The notes: generated from the letters alone by a model not told the origin. A stretch of 64,000 nt of DNA from Corynebacterium breve (GCF_030252165.1 NZ_CP126969.1:1922001-1986000); one strand, 5' to 3'; shown: positions 45,681 through 54,861, counted from the stretch's first letter. Numbers and translations: made by a program.

Positions 45681-46735
45681 ATGACTGACCTGGCCCCTGC
45701 AACAATGCGCGAAACTCTCATCCGACTCGCCCCAGGCACCGCTCTGCGCGACGGACTCGAACGCATCCAGCGAGGTCGCACCGGCGCGCTCATCGTGCTT
45801 GGCGACGACGATACTGTCACCTCCATCTGCGACGGGGGAATCGCCTTCGATGTCGCTTTTGCCCCGACCCTTCTACGCGAACTTTCCAAGATGGACGGCG
45901 CTGTGGTGCTGTCCACCGACGGTGCTCGCATTGTCCGAGCAAACGTCCAGCTGGTCCCGTCCGCCGCCCACCCGACGCGCGAGTCTGGCACGCGCCACCG
46001 CAGCGCCGAGCGCTCCGCCTTGCACACCGGCAGGCCCGTCATCGCAGTCTCTGCGTCGATGAACACCATCACCTTGTACGTCGAAGGCGAGCGCCACGTT
46101 TTGGAAGAACCCGCCGTCATCATGACCCGCGCTAACCAGCAACTAGCCACAATGGAGCGCTACCGTACCCGCCTCGATCTAGCTAACCAGCGCCTCTTCG
46201 TCGCCGAAATGAATAACTACGCCACCGTTTCCGACGTGATCAATGTGCTCCAGCGCGAGCTCCTGCTGAAACGCGCGGGCCAGGATCTCGACCGAGACGT
46301 GATTGGCTTGGGCACCGACGCCCGCCAGCTCACTTTGCAGCTATCTGAATTGCGCGGCGACAACGACGCCCAGATCTCCTTGCTGATCAGGGACTACATG
46401 GTTACCCCGGGGGTGCCGAGCGATGGCGAGGTAGCCGACGTCGTCGCAGCCCTTGACCGCCTCCCCGACGCCGACATGCTCACCGCCGCCCCCATTGCCC
46501 GCTTGCTGAACTTGCCCGGCACAGAGGAAACCCTCCTGCGGGAAATCACTCCGCGCGGCTACCGAGCTCTCTCCGCGTCCCGCGCGTGCAGAAGTTCCTC
46601 ATGGATCACCTAGTCGAGGCGTTTGGCAATCTGACCGCACTTCTCGAAGCCGACGTAGACTCCATCGCGCAAGCTGAGAACGTCTCTTCGCTGTGGGCGC
46701 GCCACGTCCACGACGGTTTACACCGCCTGGGATAG
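45681..46735 (+). pseudogene. disA: DisA diadenylate cyclase with a frameshift near the 3' end
   Basis: The N-terminal DAC domain looks intact: LSTDGARIVRA and SGTRHRSAERSA carry the DGA and RHR motifs that make cyclic di-AMP from ATP. The linker helices follow. In frame, translation ends at 46613 after TPRGYRALSASRAC (310 residues). The expected end continues one frame over from ~46574: RVPRVQKFLMDHLVEAFGN ... SLWARHVHDGLHRLG, stop 46733-46735. One missing base in the CTCTCTCC run at 46567-46574 explains this. The lost part is the helix-hairpin-helix DNA-binding domain, so a soluble cyclase without DNA sensing may remain. A sequencing or assembly error is equally possible. Confidence 0.88.
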
Positions 46736-46742
46736 TCGTCGT

Positions 46743-47453
46743 TTAGCCCTTGAGGTTGAAGGTGGCCGCGTCGGAAGGATTGTCTCCGAGCACGCCGTAG
46801 AGCATGTAGGCTCCCTCCGGCACGGCACTGCGACCGGAGCATTGCCCCGGCGCGGAACCCATGCGCGACCACACGGCCTCGAAGTTGCGGTCCTCGCCTG
46901 CCTTGAACTTCTGTTCGCCCGTCACCACGGATGGGTAGCAATCGGTGTCGGCCCACATGCGTTCGTTGGACGCAAGGTCGTACACTTCAAAGCGCAGGGT
47001 GTCGTCTTCGAGCTCGATTACGCAGTCGGCCTTTGTCGGGTTATGCACCTTCATGTACATGGTCGGCTGCTCGCCGCCCTCGTACGTCGGCTTGTCGGTC
47101 GATGCTTCGATCTTCAGGTCGGCCAGCTCGCAAGTTTTCTTGTCCGCGGGGTTTTCAGAGGTTTCCTCTTCGGACTCTTCGCTTGTCGACGACTCCTCCG
47201 TCGTCTCCTGGTCCTTAGTTTCTTCCTCGGTGGTTTCCTTACCTGGCTCAGGAACCGTCGGAGTGGTTACAGGAGCAGGGAGCGCCGAAGTGGTCTGCGA
47301 CGACGCCGCCGTTCCTTCCGATTCGGAGGAGGAGCGTCCCCACGAGACAAGACCCCAAATGACTAACGCAACGACAACAAGGATGATTACGGCCGCGGCT
47401 ACTCGCCGGCGGACATAGATTTTCTCTGGCAGTCGTTGCGGTTCTTTGGTCAC
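46743..47453 (-). CDS. Membrane-anchored protein with acidic linker, unknown function
   Basis: 236 residues. A basic N-terminus (KIYVRRR) and one helix (~19-40, AAAVIILVVVALVIWGLVSW) are followed by a Ser/Thr/Glu-rich linker (~45-105) and an outer domain (~105-236) with four cysteines (TCELADLKI, ADCVIELED, DTDCYPSVV, GQCSGRSA), likely two disulfides. The beta-sandwich-like pattern resembles actinobacterial DUF4232-type domains but I cannot assign it. It converges on disA with 7 bp between. Confidence 0.75.
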   Translation of the reverse strand: MTKEPQRLPEKIYVRRRVAAAVIILVVVALVIWGLVSWGRSSSESEGTAASSQTTSALPAPVTTPTVPEPGKETTEEETKDQETTEESSTSEESEEETSENPADKKTCELADLKIEASTDKPTYEGGEQPTMYMKVHNPTKADCVIELEDDTLRFEVYDLASNERMWADTDCYPSVVTGEQKFKAGEDRNFEAVWSRMGSAPGQCSGRSAVPEGAYMLYGVLGDNPSDAATFNLKG

Positions 47454-47530
47454 ATATTCAACTCTAAAACGGCGGAGGTCACATTAGGTGTATTCGCCCT
47501 CCGGCGTGTCTGGGTTGTGCCTGGCAGCCC

Positions 47531-48151
47531 CTATTCGACGCCGTACTTCTTTACAGCCTTGACCATGCCGTTTTCCAGGCCGTAGTGGGCAGCGACAACG
47601 CCGAGCTTGCCGTCGAAAAGCTTCTCAGCGATGACCGGGGTCCGCTTGATGAGCTGGTCGGCGGTGATCGCTGCGTGCTCTGCTTCGACCTCCTCCGCGG
47701 TGGTGCCGCCTTTATTGCGGGAGACGATGACGGACGGGATGATCTTTTCGATCAGGATGCGCTGCCCATCGGTCGGGATTTGCGCGTTGTCCAATGCATC
47801 GATCGCCGCGCCAACCGCGCCGCAGTTTTGGTGCCCCAGAACCACGATGAGTCCGATGTTGAGGTTCTTTACCGCATACTCGATGGAGCCGAAAACCGCG
47901 GGCGCCAAAGATTCACCGGCGGTGCGCACAACAAAAAGGTCGCCGAAGCCGGTGTCAAAGATCAGTTCCACTGGTGCACGAGAGTCAGAGCACGACAGGA
48001 CGGCTGCAACTGGGTCTTGTCCACCCTGCAGTTCGATGAGTCGCTCCGGGGTGGAGTGTGGACGCTCGACGGCGTGGCCAACAAATCGCTGGTTTCCTTC
48101 CAAAAGGGAATCCCAGATTTGCTGTGGGGTCTTGTTGTGAGGCATAACCAT
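47531..48151 (-). CDS. Beta-class carbonic anhydrase
   Basis: About 206 residues from the ATG read leftward from 48151 (an ATG two codons later is equally possible). Zinc ligands are in LSCSDSRAPVELIFD (Cys, Asp) and VLGHQNCGAVGAAIDAL (His, Cys). It interconverts CO2 and bicarbonate, needed for carboxylases and the purine pathway at air-level CO2. It is divergent from mutY with nearly no space, so the promoters must lie within the neighbouring coding sequence or be leaderless. Confidence 0.94.
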   Translation of the reverse strand: MVMPHNKTPQQIWDSLLEGNQRFVGHAVERPHSTPERLIELQGGQDPVAAVLSCSDSRAPVELIFDTGFGDLFVVRTAGESLAPAVFGSIEYAVKNLNIGLIVVLGHQNCGAVGAAIDALDNAQIPTDGQRILIEKIIPSVIVSRNKGGTTAEEVEAEHAAITADQLIKRTPVIAEKLFDGKLGVVAAHYGLENGMVKAVKKYGVE

Positions 48152-48176
48152 TATTATGTCACTTACTGTGAAGAGC

Positions 48177-49064
48177 ATGAACCTTGATCCCACGGACTTC
48201 CCCGTTTCCACCGTTATTTCGTGGTTCGAGGCCAATGCCAGGCCGCTTCCGTGGCGAGATCCCGCCACCTCTGCCTGGGCAATCCTGCTCTCTGAGGTCA
48301 TGAGCCAGCAGACCCCCGTCGCGCGGGTGGCCCCCATTTGGCAACAGTGGCTGGACACCTGGCCCGACGTAGAGTCATTCGCCCAAGCCCGCTCCGACGA
48401 AGTCCTACGCGCTTGGGGAACGCTGGGTTATCCCCGCCGCGCCCTTCGGCTCTTGGAATGCGCGCGGGTGATCGTCGCGAGGCATGGCGGCAAAGTCCCT
48501 GCTGACGTTGACGAGCTGCTCGCCTTGCCCGGCATCGGCGATTACACAGCGCGCGCGGTCGCGTGTTTTGCGTTTGGCCAGAATGTGCCGGTGGTGGATA
48601 CAAACGTGCGCCGTGTGTATTCGCGCGCGGTCGAGGGTCGCCCGCTTGCCCCGCCTGCCTCGAAGCGCGAACTTGCCCAGGTGGCAAGCCTGCTTCCCGA
48701 ACGAAAGGGTCCCGTATTCTCGGCCGGGCTGATGGAGCTCGGTGCCCTGATCTGCACCGCGACCTCACCGCTTTGCGACGTCTGCCCCATCCAAGCCGAC
48801 TGCGCCTGGGTCCAAGCCGGCAAGCCCGCCCCCACCGAAGACGAGTTGCGCAGCAAAAAGGTACAAAAATTCGCCGGCACCGATCGGCAGGTGCGCGGCA
48901 AAATCATGAAAGTGTTGCGCGAGGCGGATGCGCCGGTGGGGCAGTCGAAAATTGACGTGGTGTGGCCGGACAAGGCTCAGCTGTCCCGCGCGCTCTTTTC
49001 GCTTCTCGACGACGGCCTCGCCGTCCAAGATGACCAGGGATTATTTCATCTACCTGGCCAATAG
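48177..49064 (+). CDS. mutY: A/G-specific adenine DNA glycosylase MutY
   Basis: About 295 residues from the ATG at 48177 (MNLDPTDFPVSTVISWF). An earlier in-frame ATG at 48156 would lie on a TATTAT -10-like sequence and next to the divergent gene start. The catalytic Glu is in LLSEVMSQQTPVARV, the helix-hairpin-helix in LPGIGDYTARAVACFAFG, and the catalytic Asp in VVDTNVRRVYSRAV. The four iron-sulfur cysteines (C-x6-C-x2-C-x5-C) are at ICTATSPLCDVCPIQADC. It removes adenine opposite 8-oxoguanine. Confidence 0.95.
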   Translation: MNLDPTDFPVSTVISWFEANARPLPWRDPATSAWAILLSEVMSQQTPVARVAPIWQQWLDTWPDVESFAQARSDEVLRAWGTLGYPRRALRLLECARVIVARHGGKVPADVDELLALPGIGDYTARAVACFAFGQNVPVVDTNVRRVYSRAVEGRPLAPPASKRELAQVASLLPERKGPVFSAGLMELGALICTATSPLCDVCPIQADCAWVQAGKPAPTEDELRSKKVQKFAGTDRQVRGKIMKVLREADAPVGQSKIDVVWPDKAQLSRALFSLLDDGLAVQDDQGLFHLPGQ

Positions 49065-49066
49065 GG

Positions 49067-49237
49067 CTACTTCCAGCGCCCGCGGAAGTTTAGCCCACCC
49101 GGTAAGTTGACCCACAGCCCGCCACGGGAGTTGATCGTCACCGGACCAACCTTGGTGGAGGTGGACACTCCCGATCCTGACACGTTGATCCAGGAGTTCT
49201 TGCCGATTTTCTTCTTATCGCGGTATTGCAGACCCAT
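49067..49237 (-). CDS. DUF4236 small protein (56 residues)
   Basis: The reading frame opens MGLQYRDKKKIGKNSWINVS and continues SGSGVSTSTKVGPVTINSRG, with GGLNFRGRWK at the end. This is the DUF4236 family (N-terminal GLQYRKRKK/GLRFRKSIK pattern followed by Gly-rich beta strands); the function is unknown. A perfect TATAAT on the minus strand at 49250-49245 places transcription start at or next to the ATG, so the mRNA is probably leaderless. It converges on mutY with 2 bp between stops. Confidence 0.85.
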   Translation of the reverse strand: MGLQYRDKKKIGKNSWINVSGSGVSTSTKVGPVTINSRGGLWVNLPGGLNFRGRWK

Positions 49238-49244
49238 ACGCCTG

Positions 49245-49250
49245 ATTATA
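49245..49250 (-). promoter_or_regulatory. -10 element TATAAT of the DUF4236 gene
   Basis: A consensus hexamer ends 7 bases before the ATG at 49237; no clear -35 is found 16-18 bp upstream. It implies a leaderless transcript. Confidence 0.6.
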
Positions 49251-49278
49251 GCCGGGAAACCAGTTAGCCTAGCGAAGT

Positions 49279-50619
49279 ATGTTCCGTCACCTTAGTATCG
49301 CGGTAACATCACTTCTCACTTGTGTCGCCGCAACCTTCGTCGCCGCCCCCGCCGCCGCCCAACCTCCGTCGCCCACCTCGAGCCAATGGGCAGAGGGCGT
49401 GGCCTGGGCCTCATCCACCCCGGCCGGCCAGCCGGTCGCGGGCGAGGACCCGTTCTATCTGCCACCTGCAGACCTGGGCTCACCGGGCGATGTACTGCGC
49501 ACCCAGCCCGCGCCCCATTTGCTCAACGTTCTCGGACCGGAATTCCCTGGCTTCGCGGAGAAATTCCTCTATACCTCCACCACAGTTCACGGTGACCTCA
49601 TCGGAGTCAGCGGCGTGAAGATCGAACCTGCGAATCCCTGGCAGGGTGCCGGCCCCACCCCGACCGTGATCTTCGCGCCTGGCACGCGCGGGGCTGGGGA
49701 CGCATGTGCACCTTCGAAAGGACCGTGGTTGTTCGGCCAAGTCGACCCGATCAACGAATCCCTGAGCACAAACTACGAGCTAGCAATGTACTCCGCTGCC
49801 TCCTTGCGCGGCATGCGCGTGGTGATTACCGACTACATCGGCCTTGGCACCCCCGGCGCGCATACCTATGTGTTGCACGAGGAAGAGGCTCACGCAGTTC
49901 TCGACGCGGCCCGTGCGACCACGTCTCCCGGCGACCCCGTGGCCTTCTTCGGTTATTCACAGGGAGGCGGTGCGGTTGCCGCGGCCGCAGAGCACCTTGC
50001 CGACTACGCCCCTGACATCAACCTGAAAGGCACGTATTCCGGTGCAGCGCCGGCGGACTTGGTCAATGTGATGGGCGGGGTGGACAATTCCTCGATCGCA
50101 GCGGTGCTTGCTTTTGCCTACCACGGTTGGGGCGAGCGCTACCCCGAGTTCAAAGCGCCCTTCGACGCGGTAGTCAACGCGCAAGGGCGTGATTTCCTCG
50201 ATTCCAACGCCAACGCGTGCATCCCCGATGGCATGCTGCGCTGGGGACTTACCGACACTTCAACCCTCACCACCACCGGCGAAAGCCTACCCCAAGCCGC
50301 CTTCAACGACCCCCACGTCCTGGGTCTGCTCGACGCGCAACGCCTAGGTTTTCGCCCCACCACCGGCCCGATTTTGGTAGCAACCGGCGGTAGCGACGAC
50401 CTTGTTCCCTCGCCGCAAACGATCCAGATGGCGAGCGATTACTGCGCTGCCGGTTCCAACGTTTTGCTTGTCGACGAAGGCATCCCCGAACTCACTCCCG
50501 ACCTCAAGCTGGGCATCAACCATGCGGGCGGGATGCTCACCCAAGCATTGCCCGCTACGAATTGGCTTGTCGATCGGTTCAACGACGTTCCCGCCACCTC
50601 AAACTGCGGCGGGTTTTAG
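49279..50619 (+). CDS. Secreted LIP-family lipase (triacylglycerol lipase)
   Basis: 446 residues. The signal peptide (MFRHLSIAVTSLLTCVAATF...APAAAQ) indicates export. The alpha/beta-hydrolase has the nucleophile elbow VAFFGYSQGGGAVAA, the acid ATGGSDDLVPSPQT and the histidine INHAGGML. The LIP family (PF03583) includes fungal-type and actinobacterial secretory lipases and cutinase-like mycolate or lipid esterases. Cysteines at APGTRGAGDACAP, NACIP, DYCAAG and TSNCGG could make two disulfides. It stands alone, with a small tandem repeat after the stop. Confidence 0.9.
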   Translation: MFRHLSIAVTSLLTCVAATFVAAPAAAQPPSPTSSQWAEGVAWASSTPAGQPVAGEDPFYLPPADLGSPGDVLRTQPAPHLLNVLGPEFPGFAEKFLYTSTTVHGDLIGVSGVKIEPANPWQGAGPTPTVIFAPGTRGAGDACAPSKGPWLFGQVDPINESLSTNYELAMYSAASLRGMRVVITDYIGLGTPGAHTYVLHEEEAHAVLDAARATTSPGDPVAFFGYSQGGGAVAAAAEHLADYAPDINLKGTYSGAAPADLVNVMGGVDNSSIAAVLAFAYHGWGERYPEFKAPFDAVVNAQGRDFLDSNANACIPDGMLRWGLTDTSTLTTTGESLPQAAFNDPHVLGLLDAQRLGFRPTTGPILVATGGSDDLVPSPQTIQMASDYCAAGSNVLLVDEGIPELTPDLKLGINHAGGMLTQALPATNWLVDRFNDVPATSNCGGF

Positions 50620-50622
50620 TTC

Positions 50623-50659
50623 TACTGCGCTGATTTACTGCGCTAGTTTTTACTGCGCT
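50623..50659. repeat. Three copies of TACTGCGCT at the 3' end of a lipoprotein gene
   Basis: Copies begin at 50623, 50636 and 50651. On the minus strand each reads AGCGCAGTA; the TAA stop of the lipoprotein gene is part of the copy at 50651, and the next copy downstream supplies another in-frame TAA. Confidence 0.9.
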
Positions 50660-51108
50660 AGGTCGTCGTAAGCGGTGCAGCCGTGTTGCTTTAGGTACTC
50701 GCTGACCTGCTGCATCGCATCGGTGGAGTATTCCTGGTCCATTACGGCCATCGGATCGCTGGTATCCACCTGCGCTAGTGCCTCGGCTTCCTTCTTGGCA
50801 GCCGCAACTTCGTCGCGAATTTCCTTCGGAGCTACCTTCTCCATGTCGGCGTAGAGCTGAATGTTATCGTCCATCGCTTGCTGAATGCTTTCCGCAGAGA
50901 GAGCCTGTTCCAGCTCTTCCATCGACATGTTTTCTGGATCGCCCCACTTCTCCTCGTATTTGGCCGAGTAATCTTCGACGACGCCACACATCTTTTCTGG
51001 TCCCCCGGTGAGCGTCGCGATCGGATTGGCGGATTCAGCACAGGCTGTCAGTCCACCGAGTCCAACACTGGCGACGAATGCGACTGTGACAAGCTTCTTC
51101 AGATTCAT
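50650..51108 (-). CDS. Small lipoprotein, unknown function (paralogue-like 1)
   Basis: 152 residues. The signal peptide ends in the lipobox GGLTAC (Cys ~23). The mature part is mostly helical and acidic (KYEEKWGDPENMSMEELEQAL), with one further Cys (MCGVVEDYS) and another near the end (EYLKQHGCTAYDDL), a probable disulfide. The layout (lipobox, early Cys, C-terminal L-x-x-x-G-C) resembles that of the next lipoprotein, at 51318. No named family is recognised. The end of the gene lies in a small repeat. Confidence 0.78.
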   Translation of the reverse strand: MNLKKLVTVAFVASVGLGGLTACAESANPIATLTGGPEKMCGVVEDYSAKYEEKWGDPENMSMEELEQALSAESIQQAMDDNIQLYADMEKVAPKEIRDEVAAAKKEAEALAQVDTSDPMAVMDQEYSTDAMQQVSEYLKQHGCTAYDDLAQ

Positions 51109-51317
51109 GAGGTAGTTCCTTTGGATTCACGGGATAGAGGTTGGGCACGCCATGCCTCTATCGAACTAATGAAGTTGATGTTCACCATACGAGGAAGCAC
51201 GACTCCCCGTGGGCCAACTAGGTGAAATTCAACTGGAGTTCACTCCATCGGTGGAGCGTCTACCTAATGAATACACAGTCTGAGTGTTTTGTTCCCCTCG
51301 CTCACGACTACGACGGC

Positions 51318-51815
51318 CTATTCATAGCACCCGAGTTCTTCGAGGAACGTCGAGGCCCGTTCTGTCGCCTTAAACTTTTCAATCACTTCTTCTTGGCCCG
51401 CCTCCCAGAAGTAGTACTGGAAGTCGTCGTCTGGCATTGCCGCAAAATTCCGCATTTCTGTGGCCGCATCTTCAAAAATGTGCTTGTGCTGTTCGGGCAT
51501 AACGTCCGCTGCGCTATCGAGCATGTTCGCTTGGAGGTTGATGGCTTCGCGATTGTCTGCGATATCAGTACTGTCCTCAAGCTCCATGAGGTTTGGGGTG
51601 GACTCGAATTCGTCATACACCTCAAAGAAGTCATCACAGATAGCTTGAGTCTCGGCATTGGATGGTTGAGCTATTTCTTCTGCAATGCTGGATGCAGTCG
51701 AAGGTGGTGGCGCATAAGTGGAACTCGTGGTTCCAATACTGATATCGAAGCTGCAGCCGCTCACCCCTAACGTCATAATGCTGATCGCCGAAAGGCTTGC
51801 TACTACCCTTTTCAT
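51318..51815 (-). CDS. Small lipoprotein, unknown function (paralogue-like 2)
   Basis: 165 residues from the ATG read leftward from 51815 (MKRVVASLSAISIMT), with AAGGA about 9 bases upstream. The lipobox is GVSGC (Cys ~21). A Ser/Thr/Pro linker, then a helical acidic domain (AICDDFFEVYDEFE ... FEDAATEMRNFAAMP), ends in FLEELGCYE. The two cysteines bracket the helical domain as in the lipoprotein at 50650. The 209 bp between the two contain no gene. Confidence 0.75.
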   Translation of the reverse strand: MKRVVASLSAISIMTLGVSGCSFDISIGTTSSTYAPPPSTASSIAEEIAQPSNAETQAICDDFFEVYDEFESTPNLMELEDSTDIADNREAINLQANMLDSAADVMPEQHKHIFEDAATEMRNFAAMPDDDFQYYFWEAGQEEVIEKFKATERASTFLEELGCYE

Positions 51816-51904
51816 CGCCCGGTCCTTGCTTGATATACGAACAACATTTAGTAGCCCCGTCAACCTTTAATCTATCAAAGGACCTTCGCCCGACACACAA
51901 AAAC

Positions 51905-51934
51905 GCCACCCTGCATCGCTTCGCGGGGTGGCGC
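51905..51934. terminator. Hairpin after clpC
   Basis: CGCCACCC (51905-51912) pairs with GGGTGGCG (51927-51934), with further GC pairing in the loop. A-rich on the left gives T-rich tails for the leftward clpC transcript. Confidence 0.85.
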
Positions 51935-51954
51935 TTCTTTGTCTACGAGCTGTT

Positions 51955-54684
51955 TTACAGCGGCTGGCCTGCGCCAGCGGTACCGGCCTCGCCTTCTGGG
52001 CCGTCGAGATTATCCAACTCGTCGATAGTGTCCGGCAGATCGGAAGAAACGGAGTCGATTGACTCTTCGACTTCGCGGACTTCTTCAGCTTCGAGATCGT
52101 CGAAGGTGCCTTGTGGTAGCGGCTTTGGACGCGGGGTGAAAGTGAAAGTCGCCCCGTCGGTGTCCTTGGACTCGCCGTCCCAGCCATCGACATCCACGGT
52201 GATGATTTCGCCGGCGCCGATCTCACCGAAGAGGATCTTCTCACTCAAGACATCTTCGATATCGCGCTGAATGGTGCGGCGCAGTGGACGCGCACCGAGC
52301 ACTGGGTCGAAGCCACGCTTTGCCAGGAGGTTCTTGGCCTTTTCGGTGAGTTCGATGCCCATGTCTTGTGCGGCAAGGGCCTTCTCCACGCGAGCTACGA
52401 GCAGCTCGACCATTTCGACGATTTGCTCCTGAGTGAGCTGGTGGAAGACCACGATCTCGTCGATACGGTTCAAGAACTCTGGGCGGAAGTGCTTCTTTAG
52501 CTCATCGTGCACCTTGTTCTTCATGCGCTCGTACTGTGCATCCGAGTCGGTAGCGCTGGAACCGGAGAAGCCCAGACCCACTGCCTTGGAAATGTCCGAG
52601 GTGCCCAGGTTGGAGGTGAAGATCAAGACGGTGTTCTTGAAGTCGACAACGCGACCCTGGCCATCAGTCAGGTGGCCTTCTTCGAGGACCTGCAGGAGGG
52701 TGTTGTAGATCTCCTTGTGGGCCTTCTCGATCTCGTCGAATAGCACCACGGAGAACGGCTTGCGGCGGACCTTTTCGGTCAGCTGACCGCCCTCTTCGTA
52801 GCCGACGTATCCCGGAGGGGCACCGAACAGGCGCGATGCGGTGAAGCGATCATGGAACTCGCCCATGTCGATCTGCACCAGTGCGTCTTCATCACCGAAG
52901 AGGAATTCAGCCAGCGCCTTGGAAAGCTCGGTCTTACCAACACCAGATGGGCCGGCGAAGATGAACGAGCCGGATGGGCGCTTCGGATCCTTGAGGCCGG
53001 CGCGAGTACGGCGAATCGCACGCGATACCGCACGGACTGCGTCGTCCTGGCCGATGATGCGCTTGTGCAGCTCTTCTTCCATGTTGAGAAGGCGGTTGGA
53101 TTCCTTTTCGGTGAGCTTGAATACCGGAATCCCGGTCCACGCTGCCAACACTTCGGCGATCTGGTCTTCGCCAACCTCGGCGATTTCTTCCAGGTCGCCT
53201 GCGCGCCACTGCTTTTCCTTTTCGGTGCGCTCGTCGCCAAGCTTGCGCTCGGTGTCACGCAGGCCCGCGGCCTTCTCAAAGTCCTGCGCATCGATTGCCG
53301 CTTCTTTTTCGCGGCGGACATCGGCGATGCGCTCGTCGATCTCGCGCAGGCCTTCAGGGGCGGTCATACGCTTAATGCGCATGCGGGCACCAGCCTCGTC
53401 GAGCAGGTCGACCGCCTTGTCTGGCAGGAAACGATCGTTGATGTAGCGATCCGACAGATTCGCAGCAGCAGCCAGGGCATCATCGGTGTAGGAGACGCGG
53501 TGGTGCGCTTCGTAGCGGTCGCGCAGCCCCTTCAGAATGAGCACGGTGTCCTCTACTGATGGTTCATCGACCTGCACTGGCTGGAAACGACGCTCAAGCG
53601 CTGCGTCCTTCTCGATGTGCTTGCGGTACTCATCCAAAGTGGTTGCACCGATGGTCTGGAGCTCACCTCGGGCAAGCTTTGGCTTCAGCAGGCTGGCCGC
53701 GTCGATCGCGCCTTCTGCAGCACCCGCACCAACTAGGGTGTGGATCTCGTCGATGAAGAGAATAATGTCGCCGCGCTGGTTGATCTCTTTGAGAACCTTC
53801 TTCAGGCGCTCCTCGAAGTCACCGCGGTAACGGGAGCCTGCAACCAATGAACCCAGGTCAAGCGAGTACACCTGCTTGTCCTTCAAGGTCTCCGGCACGT
53901 TGCCATTGACGATATCCAGCGCGAGGCCTTCAACAACAGCGGTCTTACCCACGCCAGGTTCACCGATCAGAACTGGGTTGTTCTTGGTACGGCGCGAGAG
54001 CACCTGCATGATGCGCTCGATTTCCTTCTCACGACCCACTACTGGGTCCAGCTTGCCTTCCTTGGCAGCCTGGGTGAGGTTGCGCCCAAACTGGTCTAAT
54101 ACGAGCGAGTTGGAGCGCTCGCCGGTGCGTCCACCTGCGCCAGGGGCTCCAACTCCTGGGCCACCACCTTGGCCAGTACCGGCACCTGCGCCGACTGGGC
54201 CAGCGCCGCCCTGCTCAGGCACCTCGGGGTTCTGGCCCTGGCCACCTTCGTAGCCGGACAGAAGCTGGATAACCTGCTGACGCACGCGGGGCAAATCAGC
54301 ACCGAGTTTAATCAGCACCTGGGCCGCAACTCCCTCGCCTTCGCGGATCAGGCCGAGCAGGAGGAACTCAGTACCGATGTACTTGTGTCCCATCTGGAGG
54401 CCTTCTCGCAGAGAAAGCTCAAGGACCTTCTTAGCCCGTGGAGTAAATGGAATATGCCCAGTGTGCGGCTGGGTGCCGTGGCCGATAATCTCCTCGACCT
54501 CGCGGCGTACGTCTTCCAAATTAATGCCCATGGATTCCAGGGCCTTCGCTGCGACGCCCTCGCCCTCATGGATCAGTCCCAGCAGGATGTGCTCGGTACC
54601 GATGTAGTTGTGGTTAAGCATCCTTGCTTCTTCTTGAGCAAGAACGATGACGCGGCGAGCCCGGTCAGTAAACCGCTCAAACAT
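51955..54684 (-). CDS. clpC: Clp protease ATPase subunit ClpC
   Basis: 909 residues, class I Hsp100. N-domain repeats (~1-145), a Gly/Pro-rich insert (~150-190), D1 with Walker [14 protein letters not shown], the UVR helix pair (~430-470, [16 protein letters not shown]), and D2 with [14 protein letters not shown]. The C-terminal part is rich in Glu/Asp. It unfolds substrates for ClpP1P2. It is transcribed leftward on its own; a nested inverted repeat lies upstream. Confidence 0.96.
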   Translation of the reverse strand: MFERFTDRARRVIVLAQEEARMLNHNYIGTEHILLGLIHEGEGVAAKALESMGINLEDVRREVEEIIGHGTQPHTGHIPFTPRAKKVLELSLREGLQMGHKYIGTEFLLLGLIREGEGVAAQVLIKLGADLPRVRQQVIQLLSGYEGGQGQNPEVPEQGGAGPVGAGAGTGQGGGPGVGAPGAGGRTGERSNSLVLDQFGRNLTQAAKEGKLDPVVGREKEIERIMQVLSRRTKNNPVLIGEPGVGKTAVVEGLALDIVNGNVPETLKDKQVYSLDLGSLVAGSRYRGDFEERLKKVLKEINQRGDIILFIDEIHTLVGAGAAEGAIDAASLLKPKLARGELQTIGATTLDEYRKHIEKDAALERRFQPVQVDEPSVEDTVLILKGLRDRYEAHHRVSYTDDALAAAANLSDRYINDRFLPDKAVDLLDEAGARMRIKRMTAPEGLREIDERIADVRREKEAAIDAQDFEKAAGLRDTERKLGDERTEKEKQWRAGDLEEIAEVGEDQIAEVLAAWTGIPVFKLTEKESNRLLNMEEELHKRIIGQDDAVRAVSRAIRRTRAGLKDPKRPSGSFIFAGPSGVGKTELSKALAEFLFGDEDALVQIDMGEFHDRFTASRLFGAPPGYVGYEEGGQLTEKVRRKPFSVVLFDEIEKAHKEIYNTLLQVLEEGHLTDGQGRVVDFKNTVLIFTSNLGTSDISKAVGLGFSGSSATDSDAQYERMKNKVHDELKKHFRPEFLNRIDEIVVFHQLTQEQIVEMVELLVARVEKALAAQDMGIELTEKAKNLLAKRGFDPVLGARPLRRTIQRDIEDVLSEKILFGEIGAGEIITVDVDGWDGESKDTDGATFTFTPRPKPLPQGTFDDLEAEEVREVEESIDSVSSDLPDTIDELDNLDGPEGEAGTAGAGQPL

Positions 54685-54732
54685 GTGGCATCCCCTTATT
54701 AATTGCGCTTTAGTTTTAGTGTGTCATCCACC

Positions 54733-54757
54733 ATAACGCGCGTGTTCGACACGTTAT
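54733..54757. promoter_or_regulatory. Nested inverted repeat upstream of clpC
   Basis: CGTGT-TCG-ACACG (54741-54753) is perfectly symmetric, and ATAACG / CGTTAT (54733-54738 and 54752-54757) frames it. It lies 49-73 bases before the clpC ATG, a position suited to an operator. It does not match the ClgR consensus I remember. Confidence 0.5.
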
Positions 54758-54804
54758 TCAATCCTGTTGCCCCAATCCTACCCAGAAGGGACGTTTATAC
54801 AGGT

Positions 54805-54839
54805 CAAGGGCGTGTACGCCAGTAGCGAACACGCCCTTG
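54805..54839 (-). terminator. Hairpin downstream of ptsI
   Basis: CAAGGGCGTGT (54805-54815) pairs perfectly with ACACGCCCTTG (54829-54839), 11 bp with a 13-base loop. It ends the leftward PTS transcript before clpC; the T-tail is weak. Confidence 0.8.
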
Positions 54840-54861
54840 GAGGGTGTGGAATCAGGTTTTT

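Noticed and set aside
51222..51770. 182-codon plus-strand frame opposite the lipoprotein at 51318
   Set aside because: The minus-strand frame has signal peptide, lipobox and ribosome-binding site; the plus-strand one has none.
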